From Leisingera sp. S132 (lineage in GTDB: Bacteria > Pseudomonadota > Alphaproteobacteria > Rhodobacterales > Rhodobacteraceae), in NCBI RefSeq assembly GCF_025144465.1, contig NZ_CP083553.1, positions 1,982,001 to 2,046,000 on the forward strand: a stretch of DNA of 64,000 nucleotides, written 5' to 3'. The stretch's first letter is position 1. Each line of letters starts with the position of its first letter. Shown here in pieces: positions 16,407-24,534 of the stretch. A model generated the notes under the pieces. The model saw nothing but the letters and a program-made list of their open reading frames with translations, was not told the DNA's origin and did not search any database. Made by a program: the position numbers and the translations under genes.

Positions 16407-17895
16407 CACCCTCTCCTTTGCTGTCTTTGTTGGCATGCTGGCCACCGCTGGCCGTGGTGTTGCGCGGGTCGCTGTCGAAGACGGCGCCCGTTTTATCCGC
16501 GCGCTTGTTGTCATCTTCGATTTCCCGCATCACGCGGTCCGGATCCTCTCCCGCTTCGCGGATGACGCTGGAACGGGACGCCAGGCCCGCCCGGATCTTC
16601 TTGTTCAGCGCCGGGTAATCCTTGGTTGGATCGACCACCGGGCGCCGCGGCGCCGTCCATTTCAGCCGGTATTCATCCGGGGCAATACCCGTCTTGAAAT
16701 ACACGGCCTCCTTGAACCAACCGCCCACCTTGTTCATTTGCTTGGCGATCATCAGCTCTTGCTGCCAAAAGCTCACAATCGGGTCCTGATCCATCCGCGC
16801 CATACGTCCGGAGGCGTAGTGCGTGCGGTTGTAGTCGCCGGTGAACCCCTCATAGGTCAGCATCAGACCCGTGGCGATCACCCGGTCGATCAGCCGCACA
16901 ACCGGCTCAGCATCCATAGCACTGGGCGGGTCGTTCCACTCAAGCTGGTCATTCTGATCAAGCTCCAGAATGCCGCCAGCCTCGACCTCAGCGAGGAAAT
17001 CAGCACTGTCCCCGTCCGGGTCGTCATCGCCAACACGCTTAAGGATCCCCGCGAACATGGCGGCAACTTCCTGCCGCTTCAGGGTCCCTTGCATGAACTT
17101 ATGAATATCCATCAGCTCCGGCATGACTGGCGTGTACCAGCTCACCCCGCGCCGCTGGCCAGGCCGGTCAACCATGAAGGCATGCGCGATATGCTCGGCA
17201 GACACCCGCCGCACATCACCGCCACCATAGATTGATCCAGGGTGCGACGTATGGAGATGATAGAATTCCGGCCGTCCGGTGGGGCCGTACTCGATCCCCT
17301 CCTCAATCAGACGGCCATTAGCCCCCTGGCCGGTGTCCCGGTTCTGCGCCAGAAAGTCCGTTTCCAAGCACTGGATCTGGAATGGCAGCGGCAATCCATC
17401 TGCTGCGCGGCGCATCCGTCGGCGCATCAAAACCTCCCCCGAAGTGGGAATGGTTTTCATGTTCAAAGACTGCAGACCGAACAGCGTTGAATTGCCATCC
17501 GCATCAATTGCCGTGGTCAGCAAGTGATCCTCGATCAGGCCCTCAATGCGCTTCTTGTCCTGGTCAGCCTCACTGCTGACCATTTCCACAACCGGCCGGA
17601 TCCCGGCGCCAATGGTATAACCGGCAAACAGATTGTTGGCCCGCACCACTCGGGGGTTATTGCGCAGCATGTCGCGGGCGATATGGGCCAGCGGCATCCG
17701 CGCGCCCCGCATGGCGCCCTGCGCATCCCGGCTGTTGCGGTAAAACTCCCGCGACCGGCGTCCGCCGCCGACCGGCGCATAGCTGCCAGCCGAAGCCGAT
17801 TTTTCAGCTCGCCGCTGCTTAAGAATCTCAAGCTGAGTGCGGGCAATTTCCCGGCGCAGAGCGAAACGCGGCGCAACGCGTGAAAGGAAGCTCAT
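16399..17895 (-). CDS. Portal protein (lambda gpB family)
   Basis: The 498-residue protein starts MSFLSRVAPRFALRREIARTQ. It contains family features such as RSREFYRNSRDAQGAMRGARMPLAHIARDMLRNNPRVVRANNLF, then DFLAQN, EYGPTGRPEFYHLH and GDYNRTHYASGRMARM. It forms the dodecameric ring at one capsid vertex through which DNA is packaged. Its stop overlaps the start of the capsid fusion. Its start coincides with the stop of the gpW gene. Confidence 0.93.
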   Translation of the reverse strand: MSFLSRVAPRFALRREIARTQLEILKQRRAEKSASAGSYAPVGGGRRSREFYRNSRDAQGAMRGARMPLAHIARDMLRNNPRVVRANNLFAGYTIGAGIRPVVEMVSSEADQDKKRIEGLIEDHLLTTAIDADGNSTLFGLQSLNMKTIPTSGEVLMRRRMRRAADGLPLPFQIQCLETDFLAQNRDTGQGANGRLIEEGIEYGPTGRPEFYHLHTSHPGSIYGGGDVRRVSAEHIAHAFMVDRPGQRRGVSWYTPVMPELMDIHKFMQGTLKRQEVAAMFAGILKRVGDDDPDGDSADFLAEVEAGGILELDQNDQLEWNDPPSAMDAEPVVRLIDRVIATGLMLTYEGFTGDYNRTHYASGRMARMDQDPIVSFWQQELMIAKQMNKVGGWFKEAVYFKTGIAPDEYRLKWTAPRRPVVDPTKDYPALNKKIRAGLASRSSVIREAGEDPDRVMREIEDDNKRADKTGAVFDSDPRNTTASGGQHANKDSKGEGDE

Positions 17896-18104
17896 CAGCG
17901 GAACCCCGTACTGGTCAGCGGATTGTGAACACGCCGCGACCCCGTGGACTTCCCAAGGGCGGTTTTGATCTTGCGCTCAAGCCGCAGCATTTCGTCCAGG
18001 CTACGGAATTTCACCTTTTCCCCGTTCATCTCGACCTCAGAGGCGCCTTTCACCATTGCCGATTGGAGCCTGTCGAGATCCGCCTGGGTATATGCCATTG
18101 TCAC
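17895..18104 (-). CDS. Head-tail joining protein gpW
   Basis: This 69-residue protein (MTMAYTQADLDRLQSAMVKGASEVEMNGEKVKFRSLDEMLRLERKI) matches the gpW fold pattern: helix, beta-hairpin (EVEMNGEKVKFRS), helix. The family is 60-80 residues long and encoded between terminase and portal, as here. It fills the portal exit after DNA packaging. The overlaps with the neighbouring genes show tight translational coupling. Confidence 0.9.
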   Translation of the reverse strand: MTMAYTQADLDRLQSAMVKGASEVEMNGEKVKFRSLDEMLRLERKIKTALGKSTGSRRVHNPLTSTGFR

Positions 18105-20236
18105 ACTCTCATTTTGCCAACGCGCCGCTTGCGCCGCTTGGGTTTCGGGGCCGGTTGATCCGGGGTTTCAGGTACATGTGCGCCAGCAACCCAATGCGGA
18201 TTACCTTCGCCGAGGGTCGCCCAATTCGGCGGCGCCTCCTGGTTGATCCGGCGCAGGCCTTTGTGCTCCGCCATCGCTTGCGCCTGGACGGACAAGTCAA
18301 AACTTTCGTTTCGCTTCTGGCCCTTTTTCAGCGCCCAGCCCTTTTCCAGCCGCTCCTCGGCGCAGAACTCGCCCAGGTGGTCCTCACTCAAGAATTCCGG
18401 CAGCGGAAAGCTGCGCCGGTCACCAAGCGGACGCCCAAGTGCTGCGGCCACCGAATCCTTCAACCGGTCTGTTGCCATGTTCAGCAGCTTGATCCGGCGG
18501 CCTTTGTTGTTCTTGTTCGAACGCTCCGGCGCCTCATGCCAAACACGGTCACGCTGATTGAAACCGCCATGACCACGGGTAAGGAACCATCGGCTGCCCT
18601 GCCCTGCTTTGGACCGCTTACGCCAGAACTCTTCGGCATTATCACTCACACCGGGCGCGCCCTGGAAGTCGACGCCCAGGGTCACAGCACGCAACGCGCA
18701 GTCCGCACCCTCGACCTGCCAAAGCTGGTGATCCAGGGGCGCAAGGACATCCCAATCGCCCGGGTACTTGCCAGGATCCAGCTTTCTTTTCGGGGCCGCG
18801 CCATCGGCATCAACCGGCGGCTGCGTCAGGTCGAAACGATCCAGAACGGTGCGGGAACCATCAATCCCCCAACCTGTCACCTGGACCGTGAAATAGGTGC
18901 CCTGCACGTCGATGGACACGGTAATGAACCGCACCCAGGCAGGAGCCACACCGCGCGGGCGTTCCTGCCGCTTTGCCTTCAGCGATTTGACGGTAAGGTC
19001 CCCGTCCTCCTCATCTCCGGAACGGGAGTAAGGCAGGCCAACCTCTGTGTACATGAACCGGCCCAATGCCAGATCATCGTCCATTTCCTCGGCTTCACGC
19101 TGCGCGTCCAGATAACGGGTCACCATACTGGACCAGCTCGAAAAGGTCGCCGCTGCGCCGTTCAAAGCCCAGCTTGCGATCTCGGATCCTCGGATCCGCG
19201 CATCCCCCAGCGGCACGATGCCGCCACCGGTTTCAGCCTCATGAAACCACCCGCCCCGACCCTTCAGACCGGCGCGGTTAAATTCATTGCGGTGCTGCGA
19301 ACCGATCAGGCTGCCGCAATGCGGGCATGCCATCTCGGCAGCTTCCCCCGCCTCGACCGGCGGCAGATCCGGGTCAAAATGCAGACGGTCAAACCGAGGC
19401 TCAAACAGTTCTCCGCAGTCCCGGCATTCCCAATACCAGCGCCCCCGTGTCCCGCGGTTGTAAAGGGGCACGATACCGTAACGCACGGGCGGCAACTCAT
19501 GCGGTGCATCCTTCCGGCGCGACCAGTCCGGTTTGATCACCGGCCAGGCTGGCGTGCTTTCAGCGAACAGAAAGCCGCGAGACATAAACGACTTGATGCG
19601 CTGCAGGCCCATATCGAAGGCAGACCCCTCCGGCGCATCTTTGCGCACACCCAGTTCCGGCGGAAAGTGGTCATAGTCTGTCATTCCAACAAACCGGTAT
19701 TTGGCCGAGGACAGCCACTGCGGCGTCGGATAGCCCAGCATCAGACGCATACCGCGGAACCGTTTCCGCATGAATGTGTCATCATCCCGGCCACGGCCTA
19801 GCCGGTCCCGCACATCCGGGCTGTTTTGAATGACCGGGTTTAGCGATTCCTCGACCCAGCGGTCCCGGCTTGGCCGGTCCATATGGACCACTAGCGCAGG
19901 AGCCGGATCACACGTCACCGGGTGAAGTGCGGTTGTGATCAGAGCCATTGTCTTGCCGGACTGAGACGGGCCGACAAAGGCGCCCGCCTTGTAGATCCGC
20001 GATTTAGTCGTATCGACCGGCTCGACCATGTAGGGCGTAACCTCAGGATCATAATTCTGCCAGACACCGCGGGTCTCAACCCGCACATAACGCTGCGCCG
20101 CTTCTGTCGGCGTCATCCGGCTGGGCGCATCCAGCAAGGGCAGCGCATCGGTCAGCAGCTCTTGCGCCGAGGCAAAGGGCGGCAAGGGCGGCAGGTCGTA
20201 AACCTGGCCCAAGGCACGATCAGACATGTGAACCAT
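18101..20236 (-). CDS. Terminase large subunit (GpA family)
   Basis: The 711-residue protein has a Walker A-like GPSQSGKT (about residue 88), the adjacent VVHMDRPSRDRWVEES, and a Walker B/DD-like FVGMTDYDHFPPE region. A zinc-finger-like CRDCG...CPHCG and the C-terminal nuclease domain (TVSIDVQGTYFTVQVTGWG) follow. This is the lambda gpA type that cuts cos and packages DNA. ATG at 20227 (MSDRAL) is an alternative start. It follows the small subunit by two bases. Confidence 0.93.
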   Translation of the reverse strand: MVHMSDRALGQVYDLPPLPPFASAQELLTDALPLLDAPSRMTPTEAAQRYVRVETRGVWQNYDPEVTPYMVEPVDTTKSRIYKAGAFVGPSQSGKTMALITTALHPVTCDPAPALVVHMDRPSRDRWVEESLNPVIQNSPDVRDRLGRGRDDDTFMRKRFRGMRLMLGYPTPQWLSSAKYRFVGMTDYDHFPPELGVRKDAPEGSAFDMGLQRIKSFMSRGFLFAESTPAWPVIKPDWSRRKDAPHELPPVRYGIVPLYNRGTRGRWYWECRDCGELFEPRFDRLHFDPDLPPVEAGEAAEMACPHCGSLIGSQHRNEFNRAGLKGRGGWFHEAETGGGIVPLGDARIRGSEIASWALNGAAATFSSWSSMVTRYLDAQREAEEMDDDLALGRFMYTEVGLPYSRSGDEEDGDLTVKSLKAKRQERPRGVAPAWVRFITVSIDVQGTYFTVQVTGWGIDGSRTVLDRFDLTQPPVDADGAAPKRKLDPGKYPGDWDVLAPLDHQLWQVEGADCALRAVTLGVDFQGAPGVSDNAEEFWRKRSKAGQGSRWFLTRGHGGFNQRDRVWHEAPERSNKNNKGRRIKLLNMATDRLKDSVAAALGRPLGDRRSFPLPEFLSEDHLGEFCAEERLEKGWALKKGQKRNESFDLSVQAQAMAEHKGLRRINQEAPPNWATLGEGNPHWVAGAHVPETPDQPAPKPKRRKRRVGKMRV

Positions 20237-20238
20237 TT

Positions 20239-20892
20239 TCAGCCGTTACCCTCTGCCCGGCCTTCCGAAAGGCGAACAACATCCGCAGGGCTGAAACCTG
20301 CCTCTCGGATATTGTGCCGCGTATCCTCCAGGATCCCGTCACAGAAGGATTGCGCCTTGTCGACCTGAAGCGGACTCAAGCCAAATTCCTGCTCCAGCCA
20401 ATCCGGCAAATTCATCATCGCATTGCGGAAGCTGATGAGGACATGATCCAGAACGCTCTCGACTTGCGCCCGGCGTACAAGCTCGCCGCGCTGCTCAGCA
20501 GCCTTGTTTCGGATCAGTTCTGCCTCAGACCACTCCCGTACCTCCTTGGGCGATAGCGCCGGACGGTCGTCTTCCTCAGCGTCGTTGATAAACAGCATGG
20601 CCTTTTGTGCCGCGCTGTCCAACTTTGCTTTGCGCTCTTGCGCCTCGCCCGCCTCGCGCCACTTCCGCCAAGCATAGCAGTGGCTGAACAGGAATTCGTA
20701 ACTGGTGCCGTTGCCGCCCATGGACAGAACCGGCATCCCGGCATCTATCCACTTGGTAATTGTGACCACCGAGACCGCCATGGCACGGGCAAGCTGTTCC
20801 CGGTTGAAAGTCTCGTCTTCGATCCCCTCAGGCAGCGGATAGAGCGACAGGTCGATAACCTGCCCGCTTTCCAATGTGAGCAACTCAGACAT
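20239..20892 (-). CDS. Terminase small subunit (Nu1/DUF1441-like)
   Basis: The 217-residue protein has an N-terminal winged helix-turn-helix (FNREQLARAMAVSVVTITKWIDAGMPVLSMGGNGTSYEF), the DNA-binding part of Nu1-type small subunits. A helical C-terminal segment (REWSEAELIRNKAAEQRGELVRRAQVESVLDHVLISFRNAMMNLPDWL) probably contacts the large subunit. It lies directly before terL. It would recognise the packaging site (cos), expected within or near the 130 bases upstream. Confidence 0.87.
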   Translation of the reverse strand: MSELLTLESGQVIDLSLYPLPEGIEDETFNREQLARAMAVSVVTITKWIDAGMPVLSMGGNGTSYEFLFSHCYAWRKWREAGEAQERKAKLDSAAQKAMLFINDAEEDDRPALSPKEVREWSEAELIRNKAAEQRGELVRRAQVESVLDHVLISFRNAMMNLPDWLEQEFGLSPLQVDKAQSFCDGILEDTRHNIREAGFSPADVVRLSEGRAEGNG

Positions 20893-20952
20893 GACCTATC
20901 CTTCATTCTCCCAGGTCGTGAACAACAACAACCGAAACCATAACCCCCCAAC

Positions 20953-20977
20953 AAAAAATCCGGCTCAAATGAACCGG
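20953..20977 (-). terminator. Rho-independent terminator before the terminase operon
   Basis: On the minus strand, CCGGTTC-ATTT-GAGCCGG (7-bp stem with one G-U pair) is followed by six T residues. It lies between the gpZ-like gene (ends 21025) and the terminase start (20892). This separates the upstream gene from packaging genes, so the terminase operon should have its own promoter or need antitermination. Confidence 0.75.
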
Positions 20978-21024
20978 GGCGCGAATTACCCCCGTGCGAC
21001 CAGGGGCTGGAGAGGACCCAGAGC

Positions 21025-21681
21025 TTACCTTGCCGTGGCCAGGGCTTTGCGCATCCCGTTCACGAACGCAGTTTCGAAGCGGTTTCTCGCAACACGAAGA
21101 GCCAACGGCCCGTAACCGTAACGCTTGCGGTAGCTAGCCCGCGGCTCAAAGGCGACGAGCATCTTCAGCTTGCTGGAACCCTTCCGCCCGGACCTTTGAT
21201 AGATCCCTGCAGGGAGGTGCTTGCCCTTCAACCCGCTGCGGCTGGCGGTGAACACCCCCTTGCGCTTCTTCAGACGGGACAGGCCGCCCTTTGGCAGGTT
21301 CCCGTGCTTGTTCAGCCTTGCACCGACCGGAACAACCAGCGCCTGCCCCCTTGGCCTGCGCACCCCGCCGGTCACTTGCATCTTGAGGTATTCAGACTGC
21401 ACACGCTTGACACCGACCGTTGCGGTCAGCCTGATCTTTGTCGCCCTGCGCAGAAACAGCCCCCGCTTGGTGAAGCGGGTAGGCCTATCGAAAACATTCT
21501 CGATCTCACGCTCCTCAGCCTCCCTCACCTCTTGGGCAGTCTCATTGAGCGCCAGCGAGGTTGCATAGGGAAGCTGCTTGCGGGCCAGATCCGACAGCAG
21601 CCTTTCAGCCTCATCGAAATTGGCAGAGATATTCAGCACAGCAGCCCCCTTTGCGTCCGGGCTTTCCCCGGCCGATAACAT
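21025..21681 (-). CDS. Minor tail protein Z-like protein
   Basis: From ATG at 21681 (GGAGG six bases upstream) the product is 218 residues. The pattern NFDEAERLLSDLARKQLPYATSLALNETAQEVREAEEREIENVFDRPTRFTKRGLF is that of lambda gpZ-like tail proteins, which help tail completion. The remainder is very basic (LSRLKKRKGVFTASRSGLKGKHLP). The location, alone between two terminators upstream of terminase, is unusual because gpZ-like genes normally precede gpU in the tail operon. Confidence 0.7.
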   Translation of the reverse strand: MLSAGESPDAKGAAVLNISANFDEAERLLSDLARKQLPYATSLALNETAQEVREAEEREIENVFDRPTRFTKRGLFLRRATKIRLTATVGVKRVQSEYLKMQVTGGVRRPRGQALVVPVGARLNKHGNLPKGGLSRLKKRKGVFTASRSGLKGKHLPAGIYQRSGRKGSSKLKMLVAFEPRASYRKRYGYGPLALRVARNRFETAFVNGMRKALATAR

Positions 21682-21712
21682 GACAACCTCCGATGTTCGA
21701 AAGCACCAAAGC

Positions 21713-21741
21713 AAAAGCGCCCGGCAGTTTCCTGCGGGCGC
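21713..21741 (-). terminator. Rho-independent terminator upstream of the gpZ-like gene
   Basis: Perfect GCGCCCG / CGGGCGC arms, extended inward by further pairing, are followed on the minus strand by TTTTGCTTT. It lies 60 bases after the end of the previous operon (21800) and isolates the gpZ-like gene as its own transcription unit. Confidence 0.75.
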
Positions 21742-21799
21742 ATTTAGTGATGATGCATATTCTGTGGCACGCAGATGATGTAAGCGTCAAGCCCATTTC

Positions 21800-22564
21800 T
21801 CACAGAGCGAGTATTTGACCGCCCTTCACCGGCCCAGCCATCGCATCCAGCACACCGGCCAGCGCCCGCGTCACAGCCTTCACATTGTCGCCGTTGACCG
21901 ACCAATGATGCTTGCGCAGCACGTCGCTGATTGTCTTGTCATGCAGGCAGACCATATCCACCAGGACACGGTTGTTGATGGCGCCGCGCGTGCCGCGCTT
22001 GGACGGACGCACCCGCCGCACCTCCATCGCCACCCCGTTGCCAATGCGGCGGCGCAGCCGTTCAATCTCTTCCCGGTCGCGCAGCACTGCGTCAATGAAT
22101 TCGCCGCCCTGCCCGCTGCCGCCCGTGCGGATCGCCTCAACGGAAGAACAGCGCACGCCCGCACTTTCGTACCGCTCCAGCAGATCCCGGTAATGACGCC
22201 CCATCGCTACCTGACCGGGCGAGAACGGCGCCGGCTTTTTCTTCCGCGCCGCACTGGCCGCCATTACGTCAAAGGCATCAGCCATCTGCATCGCCTTGCG
22301 GCCTTCAAAGCCAGCGGGTTTCGCCTCATAGTCTTTTTCGCCTGATGGATAGAACTGCACTGGCTCAAACACCCGGAAGGCACCGCGCGCCGGAGCATCC
22401 GGTATCCGGTCTCCGCATTCCGCCGGCACATTCCCGCGGGCCTTCACCGCCTCGATCCGCGCCGCCTCTTCCTCTTCGCGAAGCCTGCGCGCCGCCAGGT
22501 ATTCCTGTACGGGCGTCATGACCGCCTCACCATCTGCAGCCACTACTGCTACCTGCTCGCTCAC
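21800..22564 (-). CDS. Conserved phage protein of unknown function, possible late regulator
   Basis: GTG at 22564 overlaps the upstream stop by four bases and has AAAGGG upstream, giving 254 residues. The N-terminal half is rich in Ala, Arg and Glu. The C-terminal half (FSPGQVAMGRHYRDLLERYESAGVRCSSVEAIRTGGSGQGGEFIDAVL, then GAINNRVLVDMVCLHDKTISDVLRKHHW) contains a region that could be a helix-turn-helix. I have seen similar sequences in Rhodobacterales phages but know no function. Placement at the end of the middle operon, just before packaging and head genes, would suit a late gene activator; this is only inference. Confidence 0.7.
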   Translation of the reverse strand: MSEQVAVVAADGEAVMTPVQEYLAARRLREEEEAARIEAVKARGNVPAECGDRIPDAPARGAFRVFEPVQFYPSGEKDYEAKPAGFEGRKAMQMADAFDVMAASAARKKKPAPFSPGQVAMGRHYRDLLERYESAGVRCSSVEAIRTGGSGQGGEFIDAVLRDREEIERLRRRIGNGVAMEVRRVRPSKRGTRGAINNRVLVDMVCLHDKTISDVLRKHHWSVNGDNVKAVTRALAGVLDAMAGPVKGGQILAL

Positions 22565-23175
22565 GCTTGCACCCTTTCTTTCGCTCCAGTCCCATTTCGG
22601 GCCGCCTTGCCTTCCATCACCCACGCCTCGCACTTCTTCAGCGTGCGTTCATACCAGCGGACGAATTCCCCCTGGTCGTGGATATCCGGGAACCCGCGCG
22701 CGCGCCGTTCCATGATCTTCTGATATTCGCTGTTGAACTCGGCAGCCTGCCGCCGCACCCGGTCTTTCTCAGGCCCCTTTGCAGGGGGCCGCTTGTTGTC
22801 ACGCCAGAACAGGTATTCCGCCAGCAGCACCCCGTCCTGCATTGCCTCCGCCCCGGCACGGGACCGGAACCAACCCAGCAGCTCAGGCAGCTCATCAAGC
22901 GGGCGGTATTCCAGCGCCTCGGCCCAGCCCATCACTGTTGCACGGCACGGCCAGAAGCATTTCGCCGATCCTTCGCCCTTGGTCTGCAGCGACTGCTGCA
23001 GGGCTATCAGCCCCTTGTCGCTCATGTAGGTGATGGAGTCGGCCAGCCGGTCCAGCAATGCCCGCTGCCTGTCTTCCGGCGTTCCCTTCGGAAACCTGAA
23101 GCCCAAATCTTGCAGCGGATGTATCACCAGCCTCCGCACCCGGGCGCGCTTGCTTTCGGTTTGGTCATTGCACAT
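22561..23175 (-). CDS. Hypothetical phage protein downstream of the putative origin
   Basis: This 204-residue, charged protein starts MCNDQTESKRARVRRLVIHPL and contains GWAEALEYRPLDELPELLGWFRSRAGAEAMQDGVLLAEYLFWRDNKRPP. It is predicted helical without membrane segments. It is coupled to the next gene by a 4-base overlap. It is the first gene after a 250-base noncoding region with origin-like features, so a role in replication or its control is possible, but no family was recognised. Confidence 0.7.
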   Translation of the reverse strand: MCNDQTESKRARVRRLVIHPLQDLGFRFPKGTPEDRQRALLDRLADSITYMSDKGLIALQQSLQTKGEGSAKCFWPCRATVMGWAEALEYRPLDELPELLGWFRSRAGAEAMQDGVLLAEYLFWRDNKRPPAKGPEKDRVRRQAAEFNSEYQKIMERRARGFPDIHDQGEFVRWYERTLKKCEAWVMEGKAARNGTGAKERVQA

Positions 23176-23424
23176 CTGCCTTCACCGCTCCTTTTTCTAA
23201 GCCTGTCCGACCTATCCACAGGCAGCCCACTCCCGACGTTGCGACCTGTGAATATCTTTTCGTTTAATTTCGTTTCTTCTCTTTTCGGCGGTCACAGAAA
23301 CCGCGCAAAAAAAGGGACAACCGGAACAGAACACAGGAAATTCCGTGTTTTTCCGGGCAGGTTCTATAACTTTCCCGGAATATTCTGTGACCGTCACAGA
23401 ATGCACAGATTGCACCAGAGCCGA
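23176..23424. other. Putative phage replication origin and promoter region
   Basis: This 249-base gene-free stretch contains CTATCCACA at 23212-23220, one base from the DnaA box TTATCCACA, and a T-rich run at about 23249-23288 suitable for unwinding. It also has CGGTCACAGAA at 23289-23299 and a 21-base perfect palindrome at 23382-23402 with arms ATTCTGTGAC / GTCACAGAAT. The GTCACAGAA element therefore occurs three times (one direct, two in the palindrome). A second imperfect hairpin with AACAC/GTGTT arms lies at about 23330-23349. A DnaA domain IV-like protein is encoded just upstream. It may also hold the promoter for the genes to its left. Confidence 0.5.
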
Positions 23425-24045
23425 TCACGGGGCGCACTCCGTCTGGAATTCATCCAAGGCAGAGCGCACGAATGCCTCGCGCCGCTGCACGTCGGGATAG
23501 CGATCCTCAATCCAGTCATTGAAACGGTCCAAGAAGCCGGGCGCCCGCAGAAGCTGGCCCGCCCCGATCCGGCTTTCGATCATGTCCTGCAGATCCTTGA
23601 GCCGCTTGGCGCGCTTGCGTTCCTCCTGATTGCTCTTGTTCTTCCGGTTCGATTTGAGCGCCTCCGCGGCCACTTCCATCACAACCGGATGCGCCCAGCG
23701 GATTTCCCCGTTATCGCACCGCACCCGATGCCAATTGTGCAGCGGCGATATCTTGCGCTCAGTCAGCGCCTGCCACTTCTCCAGCGGCAACCGCAGCTCG
23801 TAGGCCAGTTGCTCATCATCGCAGGGCAGCGTGCCAATGGGCGTTTCATCCTGCGCAATGAAAAAGAGCTGCATGCCGTACCAGCCAACATCAGGATCGG
23901 CCTTCCGGCGGAACTCGCTGGCCCGCCAACGCTTGAGGTTCCATTGCAGGAAGTAGTGCGAGTCCAGCCGGTCACTGGCTGAAATCGGGTACTCCTCCAA
24001 ATCCTCGGCATCGACCGGCTGCAGATGCCTTGCGTATGCATTCAT
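23425..24045 (-). CDS. Hypothetical phage protein, likely replication-associated
   Basis: The 206-residue protein starts MNAYARHLQPVDAEDLEEYPISASDRLDSHYFLQWNLKRWRASEFRRKADPDVGWYGMQLFFIAQDETPIGTLP. This resembles a conserved Rhodobacterales protein whose N-terminal half recalls the DUF1376/replisome-organiser winged-helix pattern (YELRLPLEKWQAL). A basic region (KSNRKNKSNQEERKRAKRLKD) follows. It lies between the DnaA-like gene and the origin-like region, which supports but does not prove a role in replication initiation. Confidence 0.65.
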   Translation of the reverse strand: MNAYARHLQPVDAEDLEEYPISASDRLDSHYFLQWNLKRWRASEFRRKADPDVGWYGMQLFFIAQDETPIGTLPCDDEQLAYELRLPLEKWQALTERKISPLHNWHRVRCDNGEIRWAHPVVMEVAAEALKSNRKNKSNQEERKRAKRLKDLQDMIESRIGAGQLLRAPGFLDRFNDWIEDRYPDVQRREAFVRSALDEFQTECAP

Positions 24046-24105
24046 TGCCCTGCCCTTCCTCTTATTGTTGTTCCAGCCCGCCCTGCAGCAGGCCGCTAGT
24101 TCCTG

Positions 24106-24534
24106 TCAGCCTCGCCCCGCGCGCACCGTCGAAAACGAGCGCCCATGTGCATGCTCATGCCGGATGAAATCTGCGCTGCCCGCGCGCTCAGCCAACTGCC
24201 GCCGCAGCTCGTCGTAATCCGCCTTGATTTCCGGGATTGCCCTGCAGCGCGCCTGCACCTGCTTCAGGCCGTACATCACGGTGGTGTGGTGCTGCAGACC
24301 GAGGGCACCAGCGATATCCGTGGTGCTCAGCAGCGTGCGGTTCCTGATCATCGCCATTGCCATTTGCCGAGGCCAGGAAACCCGACGTTCGCGGCTGGGG
24401 CCGGTCAGCTCACCCTTACGGAGCTGATAGTAGACCCGCACCACCTCGATAATCTCCGACACACACAGCTTCCGCTTGGGCGACGGCATTTCCTGCTGCG
24501 AGCCTGATTTCTCGATAATCAAAGGATCAGACAT
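24106..24534 (-). CDS. DnaA domain IV-like DNA-binding protein
   Basis: The 142-residue protein contains RQMAMAMIRNRTLLSTTDIAGALGLQHHTTVMYGLKQVQARC (about residues 55-95), matching the DnaA C-terminal DNA-binding domain. The HHTTVMYG segment corresponds to the DHTTVLHA signature that contacts the DnaA box. There is no AAA+ ATPase domain, so it cannot act as a full initiator. It may recruit or block host DnaA at the nearby origin-like region. Its start overlaps the methylase gene. Confidence 0.83.
   Translation of the reverse strand: MSDPLIIEKSGSQQEMPSPKRKLCVSEIIEVVRVYYQLRKGELTGPSRERRVSWPRQMAMAMIRNRTLLSTTDIAGALGLQHHTTVMYGLKQVQARCRAIPEIKADYDELRRQLAERAGSADFIRHEHAHGRSFSTVRAGRG

Noticed and set aside
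18005-18022. TTTCACCTTTT in the gpW gene as an operator copy
   Set aside because: No second arm follows; coding sequence explains it.
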